Assembly (NCBI GenBank): GCA_963204915.1
Contig: CAUJHS010000049.1
Location: 62,001-126,000, forward strand
DNA: 64,000 bases
Direction of reading: 5' to 3'
Source of the DNA: Planctomycetota bacterium
GTDB lineage: Bacteria > Planctomycetota > Planctomycetia > Pirellulales > Pirellulaceae
Below, one piece after another: positions 16,774 through 25,862 of the stretch (the stretch's first letter is position 1; every line of letters starts with the position of its first letter). A program made the translations under genes and the position numbers. The notes beneath the pieces were generated by a model. It had not been told where the DNA came from, did not search any database, and saw only the letters and a list, made by a program, of their open reading frames with translations.

Positions 16774-19083
16774 TCATTTTTGAGCGGGGCGCAGCGGGCT
16801 GTACGCCAGTCGGAACTTTGTCTCTCCCGGATTCAAACAAAAGTTCACGGTCGCCGTGCGCTTGGCGCCCGTACCGCTGATGGCGGTGATTTTCCCCAAA
16901 CCGTATGTCGGATGAATCACGGTCATGCCCAGCCGAAAGACGTCGGGCGAGATTTTCTCCGCGTCTCCGGTTGTTGATGGAGAAGCGTCCGGCAACAATT
17001 CGGCGGCCGTGGAAAGTAAATGCGTCGGCGAGGAGCGAGCTTCACGTTCCTCGTTTAGCTCGCCGACTTGCATCGCAGGCTCGTCAAAATAGGAGTCGTC
17101 ATGCGAAGGCGCATCGTCCCAGGATGGATCGGCAAAACGCGAACTTCGAATCTCTTCGACGTCCATTTCGTCGCGAGGCAACTCCATGAGAAACGGGCTA
17201 GCGATCGTCGGATGCCGTTGCCCTCGAAAGGTGCGATAAGAGGCCATGCTCAAGTGCAATTCCTCCTCGGCCCGAGTCATGCCGACAAATAACAATCGCC
17301 GCTCTTCCTCAAGTTTGAATTCGTCTTCCCGGTTCAACTCGTGCGGCAAGAGGCCTTGTTCGATTGCCGTGACAAATACGACGGGAAACTCTAATCCCTT
17401 GCCGGCGTGCAGCGTAAGAAGCGTAACTACGTCGGACGACGACTCCATGGCGTCGATATCGTTCACGAGCGACGCCTGCTCCAGGAATGCTTCGAGCGGC
17501 GAATCTTGCTCGGGGAAGCGTTCATCAAACTCGCGTGCGGCGGTAACCAACTCTTCAATGTTGGCCAATCGTTCTTGATCTTCGGGCACGTCGGAATTCT
17601 TGAGCACATCGTGATAACCTGATTTGGTCAAAACATGGCCTAGGATTTCCTCAACCGGCCGAATAGCGCGACTCGCCAGGTCATCGTACAGCGACACGAA
17701 TTCGCGCACGGACTTGGCTTCGCTCGGTTTGATCGTGGAAATGTCTTTGCACTGCCGCGCCGCTTCCAAGCGGCTCATGCGTTTCTGTCCAGCGTAGTCG
17801 CTCAGCCGCGCCAGGGTTGTCTTGCCAATACCGCGCGAAGGCAAGTTGATAATTCGCATGAAGGCGACATCGTTTTGCGGATTGTTGATGAGCTGCAAAT
17901 AGGCGATGACGTCTTTAATTTCCTTGCGTTGATAGAACTCGACTCCGTTGACAATCTGGTACGGTACGGCATGCTCGCGAAAGGCTTCTTCGAGCGTTCG
18001 TGAAAGCGCATTCGTGCGGTAAAACACGGCGAAGTCGCTGGGCCGCCGCCTTCCCGCATGAATCGCGGCGGCAATGGTTGAAACAATCCCCTCGGCTTCG
18101 TCGCGATGGGTAGGATACACGGTGAGCCGGACGGGGCGCCCTTCGTCGTTATCGGTGAACAACGCCTTCTTCTTGCGATGCTTGTTGTGCGCGATGAGCG
18201 CGTCGGCCGCACGCAAAATCGTCTTGGTGCTACGATAGTTCTGTTCGAGGCGAACGACTTTGACCTCAGGAAAATCTTTCTCAAACTCGAGGATGTTTTT
18301 CAAGTTGGCGCCTCGCCAGCCATAGATCGACTGATCCGGGTCGCCTGTCACGGCCAGATTGGGAAAGTCGACGGAAAGAGCCCGCACGATGGCGTACTGG
18401 GCGAGGTTGGTGTCTTGGTACTCATCGACGAGGATGAAGCGATACTGGGCGTCAAGCGACGATCGCAACTCGGGATTCTCGCGCAACATCGTCGCCACGT
18501 GCATCAGCAAGTCGTCGAAATCAACGGCATTGGACGCCAGCAGACGGCGTTGGTAGGCCGGGTAGACTTTTGCGACGACCGCCCCCAGCGGGTTGCCGGG
18601 GCGAGGCTGATACTGCTCCGAAGTGATGAGTTCGTTTTTTGCCCAACTAATCGCCTGAGCCAACTGGTCGGGCGTGAAATGAGCGAGGTTGAGGCTCAGT
18701 TCCTCCAACGCCATGCGCAACGCCTTGGAACTGTCGGCGGTGTCATAAATGGTGTAGTTTTCGCTCAGGCCAACATACCGGGCGTATCGTCGCAGCAAGC
18801 GAGCACAAAACCGATGAAAGGTGCCGATCCACACCGGTTGTTGCGGCGCCAGGCGTTCCAAGCGAGAACGCATTTCGTCGGCCGCTTTGTTCGTAAAAGT
18901 GAGTGCAAGAATCTCACGAGGCGCCACCCCGTGATGAAGCAAGTTTGCGACGCGGTGCGTAACAACTCGGGTCTTACCGCTTCCTGGCCCCGCGAGGATT
19001 AAGAGGGGCCCCTCGATATGCTCGACCGCTTCGCGTTGCGCCGACGTCAGCGTTTCGAGCGCGTGGGCAAATGAATCGTCCAT
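16774..19083 (-). CDS. pcrA: UvrD/PcrA-family 3'-5' DNA helicase
   Basis: An SF1A helicase of 769 residues acting in nucleotide excision and mismatch repair and in clearing replication blocks. Motif I AGPGSGKT is at 31-38. Also present are TFTNKAADEMRSR (Ia), VDEYQDTN (II), VTGDPDQSIYGWRGAN (III), LEQNYRST (IV), LTLHAGKGLEFPVVF (V) and EERRLLFVGMTRAEEEL (VI). The last 50 residues (GMTVIHPTYGLGKITAISG onward) form the Tudor-like RNA polymerase-binding tail of PcrA/UvrD. The ATG at 19083 fits the family N-terminus. It follows the membrane-protein gene by 13 bases, so both are probably co-transcribed. Confidence 0.95.
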   Translation of the reverse strand: MDDSFAHALETLTSAQREAVEHIEGPLLILAGPGSGKTRVVTHRVANLLHHGVAPREILALTFTNKAADEMRSRLERLAPQQPVWIGTFHRFCARLLRRYARYVGLSENYTIYDTADSSKALRMALEELSLNLAHFTPDQLAQAISWAKNELITSEQYQPRPGNPLGAVVAKVYPAYQRRLLASNAVDFDDLLMHVATMLRENPELRSSLDAQYRFILVDEYQDTNLAQYAIVRALSVDFPNLAVTGDPDQSIYGWRGANLKNILEFEKDFPEVKVVRLEQNYRSTKTILRAADALIAHNKHRKKKALFTDNDEGRPVRLTVYPTHRDEAEGIVSTIAAAIHAGRRRPSDFAVFYRTNALSRTLEEAFREHAVPYQIVNGVEFYQRKEIKDVIAYLQLINNPQNDVAFMRIINLPSRGIGKTTLARLSDYAGQKRMSRLEAARQCKDISTIKPSEAKSVREFVSLYDDLASRAIRPVEEILGHVLTKSGYHDVLKNSDVPEDQERLANIEELVTAAREFDERFPEQDSPLEAFLEQASLVNDIDAMESSSDVVTLLTLHAGKGLEFPVVFVTAIEQGLLPHELNREDEFKLEEERRLLFVGMTRAEEELHLSMASYRTFRGQRHPTIASPFLMELPRDEMDVEEIRSSRFADPSWDDAPSHDDSYFDEPAMQVGELNEEREARSSPTHLLSTAAELLPDASPSTTGDAEKISPDVFRLGMTVIHPTYGLGKITAISGTGAKRTATVNFCLNPGETKFRLAYSPLRPAQK

Positions 19084-19096
19084 GTCGCGCAAAATC

Positions 19097-19597
19097 TCAG
19101 TCTCCCAGGATATTGGGGGTTGCCGCCTGCGGCGCATCGGTTTTTGGCGTGCGGTCGGCCAAACGCATCCAACCAGCGACGCAGATCAACAAGATCGCCA
19201 GGAAGACATTCACATTCAGCCACAATGACGACTTTTGGCGAAAACGTTCCGCCGCTTCACTTCGTCCCGCAAGTAGGCTCGCGATGTAAATAATCGCCAA
19301 AGCGAGGAGGATCTTGAGGCCGAGGAGGCCGTGATACATCCCCGTATGGTCGCCAAAGTCATACGCGGCGACGATCAACCCTGTGTTGGCGATGCCGCTC
19401 AGGAGAAGCAAACCGGCAGAAATTCCAACCCACATGGCCCAGCGCTTGCGAAGGGCGTCCTGGAAGCGGCGCCGTTCATCTTCCGCCAGAGACATCAACG
19501 ACGGCCACAGGGCGAATCGCATAAGGAAGACGCCCCCCAATAGTATCACCGCGGGGAAAATATGAAACCATCGCAACACAAGCCGCACAAATTCCAT
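19097..19597 (-). CDS. four-helix inner-membrane protein, CopD-like
   Basis: A 166-residue protein with four hydrophobic helices (about 5-27, 50-73, 85-107, 124-145). Histidines occur in WFHIFPAVILLGG at the start of helix 1 and in YHGLLGLKILLAL at the start of helix 3. The positions resemble those of the CopD family of copper-resistance membrane proteins. The ATG at 19597 has GAGGAGCG upstream. It is the first gene of a two-gene unit with pcrA, a pairing without an obvious functional link. A CopD role is inference only. Confidence 0.7.
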   Translation of the reverse strand: MEFVRLVLRWFHIFPAVILLGGVFLMRFALWPSLMSLAEDERRRFQDALRKRWAMWVGISAGLLLLSGIANTGLIVAAYDFGDHTGMYHGLLGLKILLALAIIYIASLLAGRSEAAERFRQKSSLWLNVNVFLAILLICVAGWMRLADRTPKTDAPQAATPNILGD

Positions 19598-19907
19598 GAA
19601 GCGCTCCTCAGCAAAAGGTGTCTTGATTTGATCGTAAGGGCATGATGTTGGCTTGTCCAGGCTGCCAATAACCAATGCAATTCGATGAAAACAACGGAGA
19701 GTTTCGAAACGGCGCATGCATTTGTCTGCGTCAACCGCGTCGAACTTATCGTACGAACATTGCGGCCACAAACCGTACGGCTTCCACGAAATCGTGGTGG
19801 AGCAAATTGTATCCTGGCATGGTACATCGCTTTGGCCCGCTTTTTGCTGCCTTTCGTATAGAAATTGATTACCAGATGTGAACGCTTTCTAGTTAAGGCT
19901 GGTGTGC
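19598..19907. other. intergenic stretch, divergent promoters expected
   Basis: These 310 bases separate the leftward CopD-like gene from the rightward C45 gene. A short open frame at 19675-19881 lacks a ribosome site and recognisable content. A small stem CCACGA/TCGTGG occurs near 19777. No clear promoter hexamers were found. Confidence 0.45.
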
Positions 19908-21089
19908 ATGTTGTTGGTGGAAACGCGGCCTGAGGTGGTTGTAAGCTGTCGGGGAAAACCTCGCGAAGTTGGCCAAGCCTTGGGCGAGGGCCTCAAGGAC
20001 CACATTACCGCCGCGCGCGAAGCGCTGTATACGCTGGACGGATTTCGGTGCTTGCAACCTTGGTGGCTGCCTTACTCAGCGTACTTATATTGGGCAGAGT
20101 TTCAGGCCCGCACCCTATTGGAGAGCCCTGTACGCGCGGCATACCCCGATTTGGCCGAGCAACTTACAGGCATGGCGGAAGGCGCCGGCGTCAGTCTGAA
20201 CGCCATGTACTTGTTTCAAGCACTGGAGTCGGCCATGACCGCTTTAGATATTTGCTGCGCTCCGCCAACTGCGGCGCCAACGTTTGCGGCGTGTACGGCG
20301 GTGGCCGTGCGAGGGCGTTGTAGTGCGACGGGGCGGCCCATCGTTGCACACAACTTCGACAACGTGGACGAGGTAAAACCGTTATACGTGTTGCGTGAGC
20401 GACACGGTGCCGGGCAGCTTCGAAGTCTGGAGTTCACCATCGCGCCGCTGGCAGGCGCGGTCGACGGAATGAATGAAGCAGGACTTTGTATCACGTATAA
20501 CTATGGTTTTACTACGTGTCCTGGTCCCCCCGCGCCTTCGGTGTCGATGTTGATTTCCAGCGCGCTAGGACATTGCTCGAACGTCCGTGAAGCCATCTCG
20601 CATATTGCCAACGCGCCGCGTTGCGGCGGCGCATTGCTTATGCTGGTCGACGCGGCAGGCGATATGGCCGCGGTGGAGTTAGGTGGCGACCGCATGTGCG
20701 TTCGCTCTCCTGACGTCGGCTCCGATTTGCTCTATCACAGTAATGCGTATTGGACTGCCGAATTGAAAGAAATTGAAGCTCCGGCCGAAACGTGTTATTC
20801 AAACGCCGCCCCAGTTCCGCTTCGTGGGCGACGTGTGATGGAGTCTCCAGAAAAACGCGATGCTCGCCTTGCGGAGTTACTTCAGTCGCAACCTCCACTT
20901 GGCAGCCAAGAGTTGGCGAAAATCATGGCTGATCATGGCGACCAAAACGAGGCGAGCGATTGCACGATCTGCATGCACGGCGACTATTGGAGCACTACGG
21001 CGTGCCTCCAGTGGTCGCCAGCCGAACGTCAACTTCGCATTGCGTATGGCCCCGCGTGCGAAGCACGATATCGAGAGTTCTCATTGTAA
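19908..21089 (+). CDS. C45 family autoproteolytic acyltransferase/hydrolase
   Basis: A 393-residue Ntn-hydrolase of the acyl-CoA:6-aminopenicillanate acyltransferase type. The precursor is expected to cleave itself before Cys129 (AAPTFAA|CTAVAV), leaving that cysteine as N-terminal nucleophile. Supporting segments are ATGRPIVAHNFDN, PLAGAVDGMNEAGLCI and the C-terminal DHGDQNEASDCTICMHG. Homologs act on peptide or amide bonds of diverse small molecules. The substrate here cannot be read. No signal peptide is seen. The ATG at 19908 is preferred over GTG 19902 because AAGG then lies nine bases upstream. Confidence 0.88.
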   Translation: MLLVETRPEVVVSCRGKPREVGQALGEGLKDHITAAREALYTLDGFRCLQPWWLPYSAYLYWAEFQARTLLESPVRAAYPDLAEQLTGMAEGAGVSLNAMYLFQALESAMTALDICCAPPTAAPTFAACTAVAVRGRCSATGRPIVAHNFDNVDEVKPLYVLRERHGAGQLRSLEFTIAPLAGAVDGMNEAGLCITYNYGFTTCPGPPAPSVSMLISSALGHCSNVREAISHIANAPRCGGALLMLVDAAGDMAAVELGGDRMCVRSPDVGSDLLYHSNAYWTAELKEIEAPAETCYSNAAPVPLRGRRVMESPEKRDARLAELLQSQPPLGSQELAKIMADHGDQNEASDCTICMHGDYWSTTACLQWSPAERQLRIAYGPACEARYREFSL

Positions 21090-21119
21090 CTCTCTCGTTA
21101 GCGAATGTATCGGACGTCG

Positions 21120-22433
21120 TCACGTATCAATACGCGTGGTTGGCGGAATGTCTGTCGCCCATTGCAGCGCCAGGTGTAGCGCTTCCGCGGGTGTTGTGAT
21201 TTCGCCGTTCAGCTGAGCATCGCGCGCCCTCTCGAGCAGGATCCGAAACACAGGCCCGCGCGGAACCCCAGCGCGGATTAGATCATCGCCCCGTAAAAGT
21301 GGCGCAGGGTCTAACGTTGAGCGGGGAAGTGCGAGTTTTTGGCGACAGAAGGCAATATCCTCGAGGGATCCATCAACGGTTCGAGCTACCGACTCCGCCA
21401 GAGTCAGTAACTCGTCAACGTATCGAGAAACGAGAATTCGCTGAAGTTGCGGCCAAGGCGTTTGTCGCGCACTTCGGACGATGCGCTCATGGCGTCTTAC
21501 CCAGGCGACGCACTCAATCTCGTGATTCGAAAGCTTCCAGCGACGGCCTACGTGTTCCGGTAGCGAATCGGCGTGGTTTGCCGTTTCTCCGAGTTCATGC
21601 AAAAGCGCTGCCAATGCTACGGGGAAGGTGGGTGCGGACAAGGAGTCAAGGATACCCAACGTGCGACTCCACGCATTAGTCGTCCCTTCCGGAGAAACGA
21701 ATGCCTCTTCATCGTCGAAAGCCTTCGACTCGGGTAGGATCACCTCTAACAAGCGCGATTGTCGTAAAAGTTCAACCGCCCGCGCGCGCCTTGGGTGGGA
21801 GAGCATTTTTCGCATCTCCTCCGCAATTCGTTCGGCACTGACGATGACTAACTCCCGGGAGAGCGACTGAATGGCCGAAAGCGTCGCGTGGTCTAATTGA
21901 AAGTCATAGACCGCCGTGAAACGCACGGCGCGCAACATGCGCAGTTTGTCTTCGTCGAACCGGGCATAGGGGTTTCCAATCGCCCGCACGATGCGGCGCT
22001 GGAGGTCGTCGGCGCCGCCGACAAAGTCAATCACTTGCTCGCTAAGCGGATCAAAGAAGAGGCCGTTGATCGTGAAGTCACGACGTTGTGCGTCCTGTTC
22101 GGCATTGCTGTAAACGACCGCATCGGGATGTCGTCCGTCGCTGTAACTGGCGTCTTGGCGAAATGTGGCCACTTCCACTCTTAAGGGGCGAGGTCCGAGC
22201 ACAGCGACTACGCCAAAAGCAGCGCCAATGCCCAAAGTCCGCCGGTCGCCAAAGAGCACTTGAACCTGCTGGGGAGTTGCGTTAGTCGCGACGTCGTAGT
22301 CTTTTGGCGGAATACCAAGAAGTTGATCGCGCACGCACCCTCCGGCCCAGAGCGCTTGGTAACCAGCGTCGCGCAAGCGCTGGACGACGAAAACGGCGAA
22401 TTCCCGCAGGTTGCGGTGTTGTTTTGAGTTCAT
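21120..22433 (-). CDS. cca: tRNA nucleotidyltransferase / poly(A) polymerase family protein
   Basis: A 437-residue class II nucleotidyltransferase that adds or repairs the CCA end of tRNAs (or adds A tails). The head domain has LWAGGCVRDQLLGIPPKDYDVAT, with the G-G-x-V-R-D and D-x-D catalytic signatures. RRDFTINGLFFDP and a dimer-helix region with PYARFDEDKLRMLRAVRFTA follow. The second half has the HD-like ALAALLHELGE with only partial HD residues. Distinguishing CCA-adding from poly(A) activity is not possible by eye, and planctomycetes may split A- and CC-adding work between two such proteins. The final residues overlap nothing. The gene converges with C45. Confidence 0.9.
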   Translation of the reverse strand: MNSKQHRNLREFAVFVVQRLRDAGYQALWAGGCVRDQLLGIPPKDYDVATNATPQQVQVLFGDRRTLGIGAAFGVVAVLGPRPLRVEVATFRQDASYSDGRHPDAVVYSNAEQDAQRRDFTINGLFFDPLSEQVIDFVGGADDLQRRIVRAIGNPYARFDEDKLRMLRAVRFTAVYDFQLDHATLSAIQSLSRELVIVSAERIAEEMRKMLSHPRRARAVELLRQSRLLEVILPESKAFDDEEAFVSPEGTTNAWSRTLGILDSLSAPTFPVALAALLHELGETANHADSLPEHVGRRWKLSNHEIECVAWVRRHERIVRSARQTPWPQLQRILVSRYVDELLTLAESVARTVDGSLEDIAFCRQKLALPRSTLDPAPLLRGDDLIRAGVPRGPVFRILLERARDAQLNGEITTPAEALHLALQWATDIPPTTRIDT

Positions 22434-22628
22434 TCCAGATGTTGCGATGGTTTTTCTTCGTGCTTGGCCGATGCGTAGGATTCTCAGGGAAGGGTTTGAT
22501 GAACTCGCTTCGACCGAACCTGCAAATGGCGAGGGGCGTGCGGCGCTCTGGACGATCGCCAGGCTGACCGATAACTTACGATGTCGTGAAGGCGCTCATT
22601 TTCCTCAACTTAAAACCGAGAAACAACC

Positions 22629-22976
22629 ATGACGGGCCGCTCGATGGAGCTTCCGCTCGAAATCCGCGTGCAGGAAGTCAGCGAGATGTTGCGCCGCGGC
22701 GACGACTTCGTGTTACTCGATGTAAGAGAGCAGGATGAATACAGCTTGGTTCATTTGCCCGAGGCCCGGCTCGTGCCCATGAGTCAAATTCAAGGTCGGT
22801 TGGACGAATTGGCGCCTCTCCGCGATAAGCACGTGGTGGTGCATTGCCACCACGGCGGACGAAGCGAACGTGTGACTCATTGGCTTAGGCAGCAGGGGTT
22901 CTCCCACGTGCAAAACATGGTCGGCGGCATCGACGCCTGGTCGCTTGAAATTGATCCAAGCCTGCCGCGGTATTAA
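22629..22976 (+). CDS. rhodanese-like sulfurtransferase domain protein
   Basis: A single-domain, 115-residue cytoplasmic rhodanese. Visible motifs are LLDVREQDEYSLVHLPEARLVPM and the active-site loop HCHHGGRSE with Cys73. NMVGGIDAWS forms the C-terminal signature. The six-residue loop CHHGGRS suits sulfane-sulfur transfer. The start at 22629 has only a weak GAGAAA upstream, and an internal ATG (codon 6) is an alternative. It has no obvious operon partner. Confidence 0.92.
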   Translation: MTGRSMELPLEIRVQEVSEMLRRGDDFVLLDVREQDEYSLVHLPEARLVPMSQIQGRLDELAPLRDKHVVVHCHHGGRSERVTHWLRQQGFSHVQNMVGGIDAWSLEIDPSLPRY

Positions 22977-23232
22977 ACAATTGAAGTAACCACCACGCTT
23001 GCGAAAATTCCAAGGCCGCGGAGCGACCCATTTAAGTTATGGCGCCCCATTGTTTCCCAAGGGTGCCATACATGCTGCAAAACCGTTTCGCAGCGTGGGT
23101 TGCCCTTAGGCGCTCGGTGATACGGTGACGGTTCGGTCCGCATGGTGTTGCCAGAAATCTGAGACCACCGTAAGCTAGGCGTTTTACGGAGAGATTAATC
23201 GATTCCACGGAAGATGGCGAAGGAGTTGTCCG

Positions 23233-23985
23233 GTGCTGATTTCCGCCTCGACTGCCTGTTTTCCTCAGTTGTCGTTCACGGACGCCATTGACAGGCTTGT
23301 TGACCTTGAGTTTTCGAACGTCGAAATTGCGTTGCACGAGCGACTGCCGCAACTCAAGCCTTCTGAGGTCGCTGCCGATTTGGAAGGCGCCGTGGTCGCG
23401 TGTCGCGACACGCATCGGCTTGGAATTTCCGCGTACGAAGTTGAAATCGAAGCGACCGGTGATGAATATTATGAGCAGTTCCGCGCGTGCTGTCGCTTGT
23501 CAAAAGCTACGAAGGTTGTAACTATTACCGTCCCCTCGGCGGAGTTGGGGACCCCGTTTAATGAAGAGGTCGAACGCCTTCGCAAGTTGGTGGCCATTGC
23601 GGGGCTGGAGGGGGTACGCGTCGGTATTCGCAGCCAAGTAGGGCGGCTTTCGGAAGACCCTGATACCGTCATGGTTTTGTGCAACAACGTGGACGGGTTA
23701 GGGCTTACGCTGGACCCGAGCCATTACATCTGCCGTCCTGACGGTAAGATGGCGAAATATGACAAATTGATTAAGCACGTGTACCATGTTCACCTGCGAG
23801 ATACCCGCAAAGATCAGCTGCAGGTGCGCGTCGGCCAAGGGTTGATTGAATACGGCAAAATCATCTCTCAGCTGGAGAACGTCGGCTATAATCGCGCTTT
23901 GAGCGTTTATATCACTCCCATGGAGGATGTCGATCATAGCGCTGAACTGCGCAAGTTACGCCTGTTGCTTGAAAGCCTGTTGTAA
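23233..23985 (+). CDS. xylose isomerase-like TIM-barrel protein
   Basis: A 250-residue sugar phosphate isomerase/epimerase family protein (AP endonuclease 2 fold). It starts at GTG 23233, eight bases after AAGGAG. The family's late metal-site segments are present: LTLDPSHY and HVYHVHLRDTRKDQLQV, then GQGLIEYGKII. The usual metal-binding Glu of strand 5 (l-x-x-E-N-h) is replaced: the segment reads VRVGIRSQVGRL. Metal binding or catalysis may therefore be altered. The substrate is unknown. The very small basic gene follows after 62 bases. Confidence 0.85.
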   Translation: MLISASTACFPQLSFTDAIDRLVDLEFSNVEIALHERLPQLKPSEVAADLEGAVVACRDTHRLGISAYEVEIEATGDEYYEQFRACCRLSKATKVVTITVPSAELGTPFNEEVERLRKLVAIAGLEGVRVGIRSQVGRLSEDPDTVMVLCNNVDGLGLTLDPSHYICRPDGKMAKYDKLIKHVYHVHLRDTRKDQLQVRVGQGLIEYGKIISQLENVGYNRALSVYITPMEDVDHSAELRKLRLLLESLL

Positions 23986-24047
23986 TCCCGCGATGCCGAG
24001 TGATCGGGATGCCTCAGACGCAATCTTGATGAACTAATGGTGACGTA

Positions 24048-24182
24048 ATGGCTCGCCAAGTCAACCATGCTCCGCGTCGCCCGGCGACGAAGTTTGCACA
24101 ACTTCGCAAAAAGCTTCAAAAGGCGAAAATCGGCGGAAAGAAAGGCGGCAAGCCGATCAAAACCGGGAAAGGCAAGCCGTAA
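24048..24182 (+). CDS. tiny Lys/Arg-rich protein (44 aa)
   Basis: A short frame encodes 44 residues: MARQVNHAPRRPATKF, then a basic helix-like part (QLRKKLQKAK) and a Gly/Lys repeat tail (IGGKKGGKP, TGKGKP). Lysine and arginine make up over a third of it. The composition resembles nucleic-acid- or ribosome-associated small proteins. No strong ribosome site precedes the ATG. Support comes from the coherent composition and a position 62 bases after the isomerase gene. The longer overlapping frame at 24067-24420 looks like a shadow. Confidence 0.45.
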   Translation: MARQVNHAPRRPATKFAQLRKKLQKAKIGGKKGGKPIKTGKGKP

Positions 24183-24295
24183 TCTTCCATCATCGGATCG
24201 TACTGTCGAGCCGCAACCGTGGGCCGCAAGGCGCCATCACTTCGTCCCAATGCTAATTCGCCACGGAATGGGCGCGACTTGCCGTTGGCGTGAGC

Positions 24296-25597
24296 TCACT
24301 TCCCGATGCAGTACAAGGACTTCCGCCCGCGTAGATAGATTCGACCATCCGAGAAGGCGGGCGAAGCGATTGTTTCATCATCAAGTTGGTTTTCCGCAAG
24401 TTTGTCGAAACGCGACGTAGCCGATATCACGGTGCATCGCCCCTCGGTGTTCAAAAAGTAAATCCGGCCGTCAGCCGCCACGGGCGAGGCTTTATAACCG
24501 CCCGGTATACGCTCTTTCCATTGCAAATGGCCCGTTAAGGCGTCGAAACACCGGGCGATGCCGTCGTCGGTGACCGTATAGACCCACTGATCCCATACCA
24601 CGGGGCAGCAAGTATCGGGCGTGCCGGAGTCATGCTTCCAGGCGATCGCACGATGCGTCAATTCGCCCGACTCGCCAATACGAACAGCGAGCAACGGACC
24701 GCGCATTCCCTGCGTAGTTAAGATCATCCCATGAGCATACGTGGGACCGGTGACCGTTCGTCCCCCAACGATATCGTTCAACCACCAGATTCGCTTGCCG
24801 GTAGCCGGTTCGTATGCGTCGAGAACATTGCCTCCCATGATCACCAGTTGCGGCTTGTTTTCGACTTGAATGAGCAGTGGAGTCGTGTAGGCGTCGGCTT
24901 GCTCCTCGGGAGCATCCGTATTGCGAGGTTTCGTCCATTGCACTCGGCCGGTTTTCGCGTCATGCGCCACGAGATAACTTTTTGCAGGTTCGATTTGCAG
25001 GTCTGCGAGAGAATCTTGCATACATACCGAAATCACGAGACCGTTGTGAAGGATGGGGCTATTTGCATGTCCCCACCAGATGGTGTAGGGGCCGAAATCC
25101 TCCTGAAGGTTTCGCCTCCAAAGCTGTTTGCCGTTGAAGTCATATGCGGCGAGATCGCCATTTCCAAAATGGACGACTACAAATTCGCCGTCGGTTACGG
25201 GCGAGGGACTCGCCAGATTGTGCAATCGATGAAATTTTTGTTGTGATCGTTTGGGCGCCTCGCGCGGCGCCGAGCCCTGGCCGACTTCTTGGGTCCAAAC
25301 GACGGTGCCATCGGTCTTGCTGATACGCATCAGCCAAAGGCGATCGTCGTCGGTATGCGAGGTGAGAAAGACGGCGTCGTCCCAAATGGCGGGCGTGGAC
25401 GTGCCCCACTCGGGTAGAGGACGCTTCCAAATGACTCCTCGATCCTCACGCCAGACGATTGGTAAATCTTTCTCGGACGATACGCCGGCGCCATTTGGGC
25501 CGCGCCACTGCGGCCAATTTTCTGCGAACGCGGCATTAGTGATAAGGACTTGTGCTGCAAATGCGAGGCGTACGACGAGTGTCGCAACAGGTTTCAT
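24296..25597 (-). CDS. secreted PQQ-like beta-propeller protein
   Basis: A 433-residue periplasmic protein with a signal peptide cleaved after AAFA (about residue 25). It starts the mature part with ENWPQWRGPNG, the planctomycete signature of this WD40/PQQ-repeat (BamB-like, PF13360) family. Repeats carry the A-x-D-x-x-x-G-x-x-x-W pattern, for example DAKTGRVQWTKP, EPATGKRIWWLN, DALTGHLQWKER. There is no lipobox and no methanol-dehydrogenase active-site pattern, so a binding or scaffold role is more likely than PQQ catalysis. It is divergent from the chemoreceptor gene. Confidence 0.9.
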   Translation of the reverse strand: MKPVATLVVRLAFAAQVLITNAAFAENWPQWRGPNGAGVSSEKDLPIVWREDRGVIWKRPLPEWGTSTPAIWDDAVFLTSHTDDDRLWLMRISKTDGTVVWTQEVGQGSAPREAPKRSQQKFHRLHNLASPSPVTDGEFVVVHFGNGDLAAYDFNGKQLWRRNLQEDFGPYTIWWGHANSPILHNGLVISVCMQDSLADLQIEPAKSYLVAHDAKTGRVQWTKPRNTDAPEEQADAYTTPLLIQVENKPQLVIMGGNVLDAYEPATGKRIWWLNDIVGGRTVTGPTYAHGMILTTQGMRGPLLAVRIGESGELTHRAIAWKHDSGTPDTCCPVVWDQWVYTVTDDGIARCFDALTGHLQWKERIPGGYKASPVAADGRIYFLNTEGRCTVISATSRFDKLAENQLDDETIASPAFSDGRIYLRGRKSLYCIGK

Positions 25598-25862
25598 GAT
25601 CAGCCACCCAAGCTAAGACATTAGATCGTCAAACGATCCTAACAATAATGCACGAGTTTACGATTGTAACTCAGGTCACGTAAATTCGCTTGCTGCGCCG
25701 CCGGATGACGCCGATTGCAGTTGCCAAAGTGGGGTTTCACGCGTGGCGTCTTACTAACGGCGCGCATCGGGTTTGACTGCCCCCCACCTACGACCTAGAC
25801 ATCATTGTCCGGCGTTCTTTTTTCCGAACGTCGGCTTTTGGGATCGTAGGGGTGAGTCGATC

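Noticed and set aside
19675..19881. 68-codon frame between the CopD-like and C45 genes
   Set aside because: No ribosome site and composition unlike a coding gene.
24067..24420. 117-codon frame over the tiny basic gene and the end of the PQQ gene
   Set aside because: Arg/His-rich, runs antisense into the beta-propeller gene. Looks like a shadow of both.
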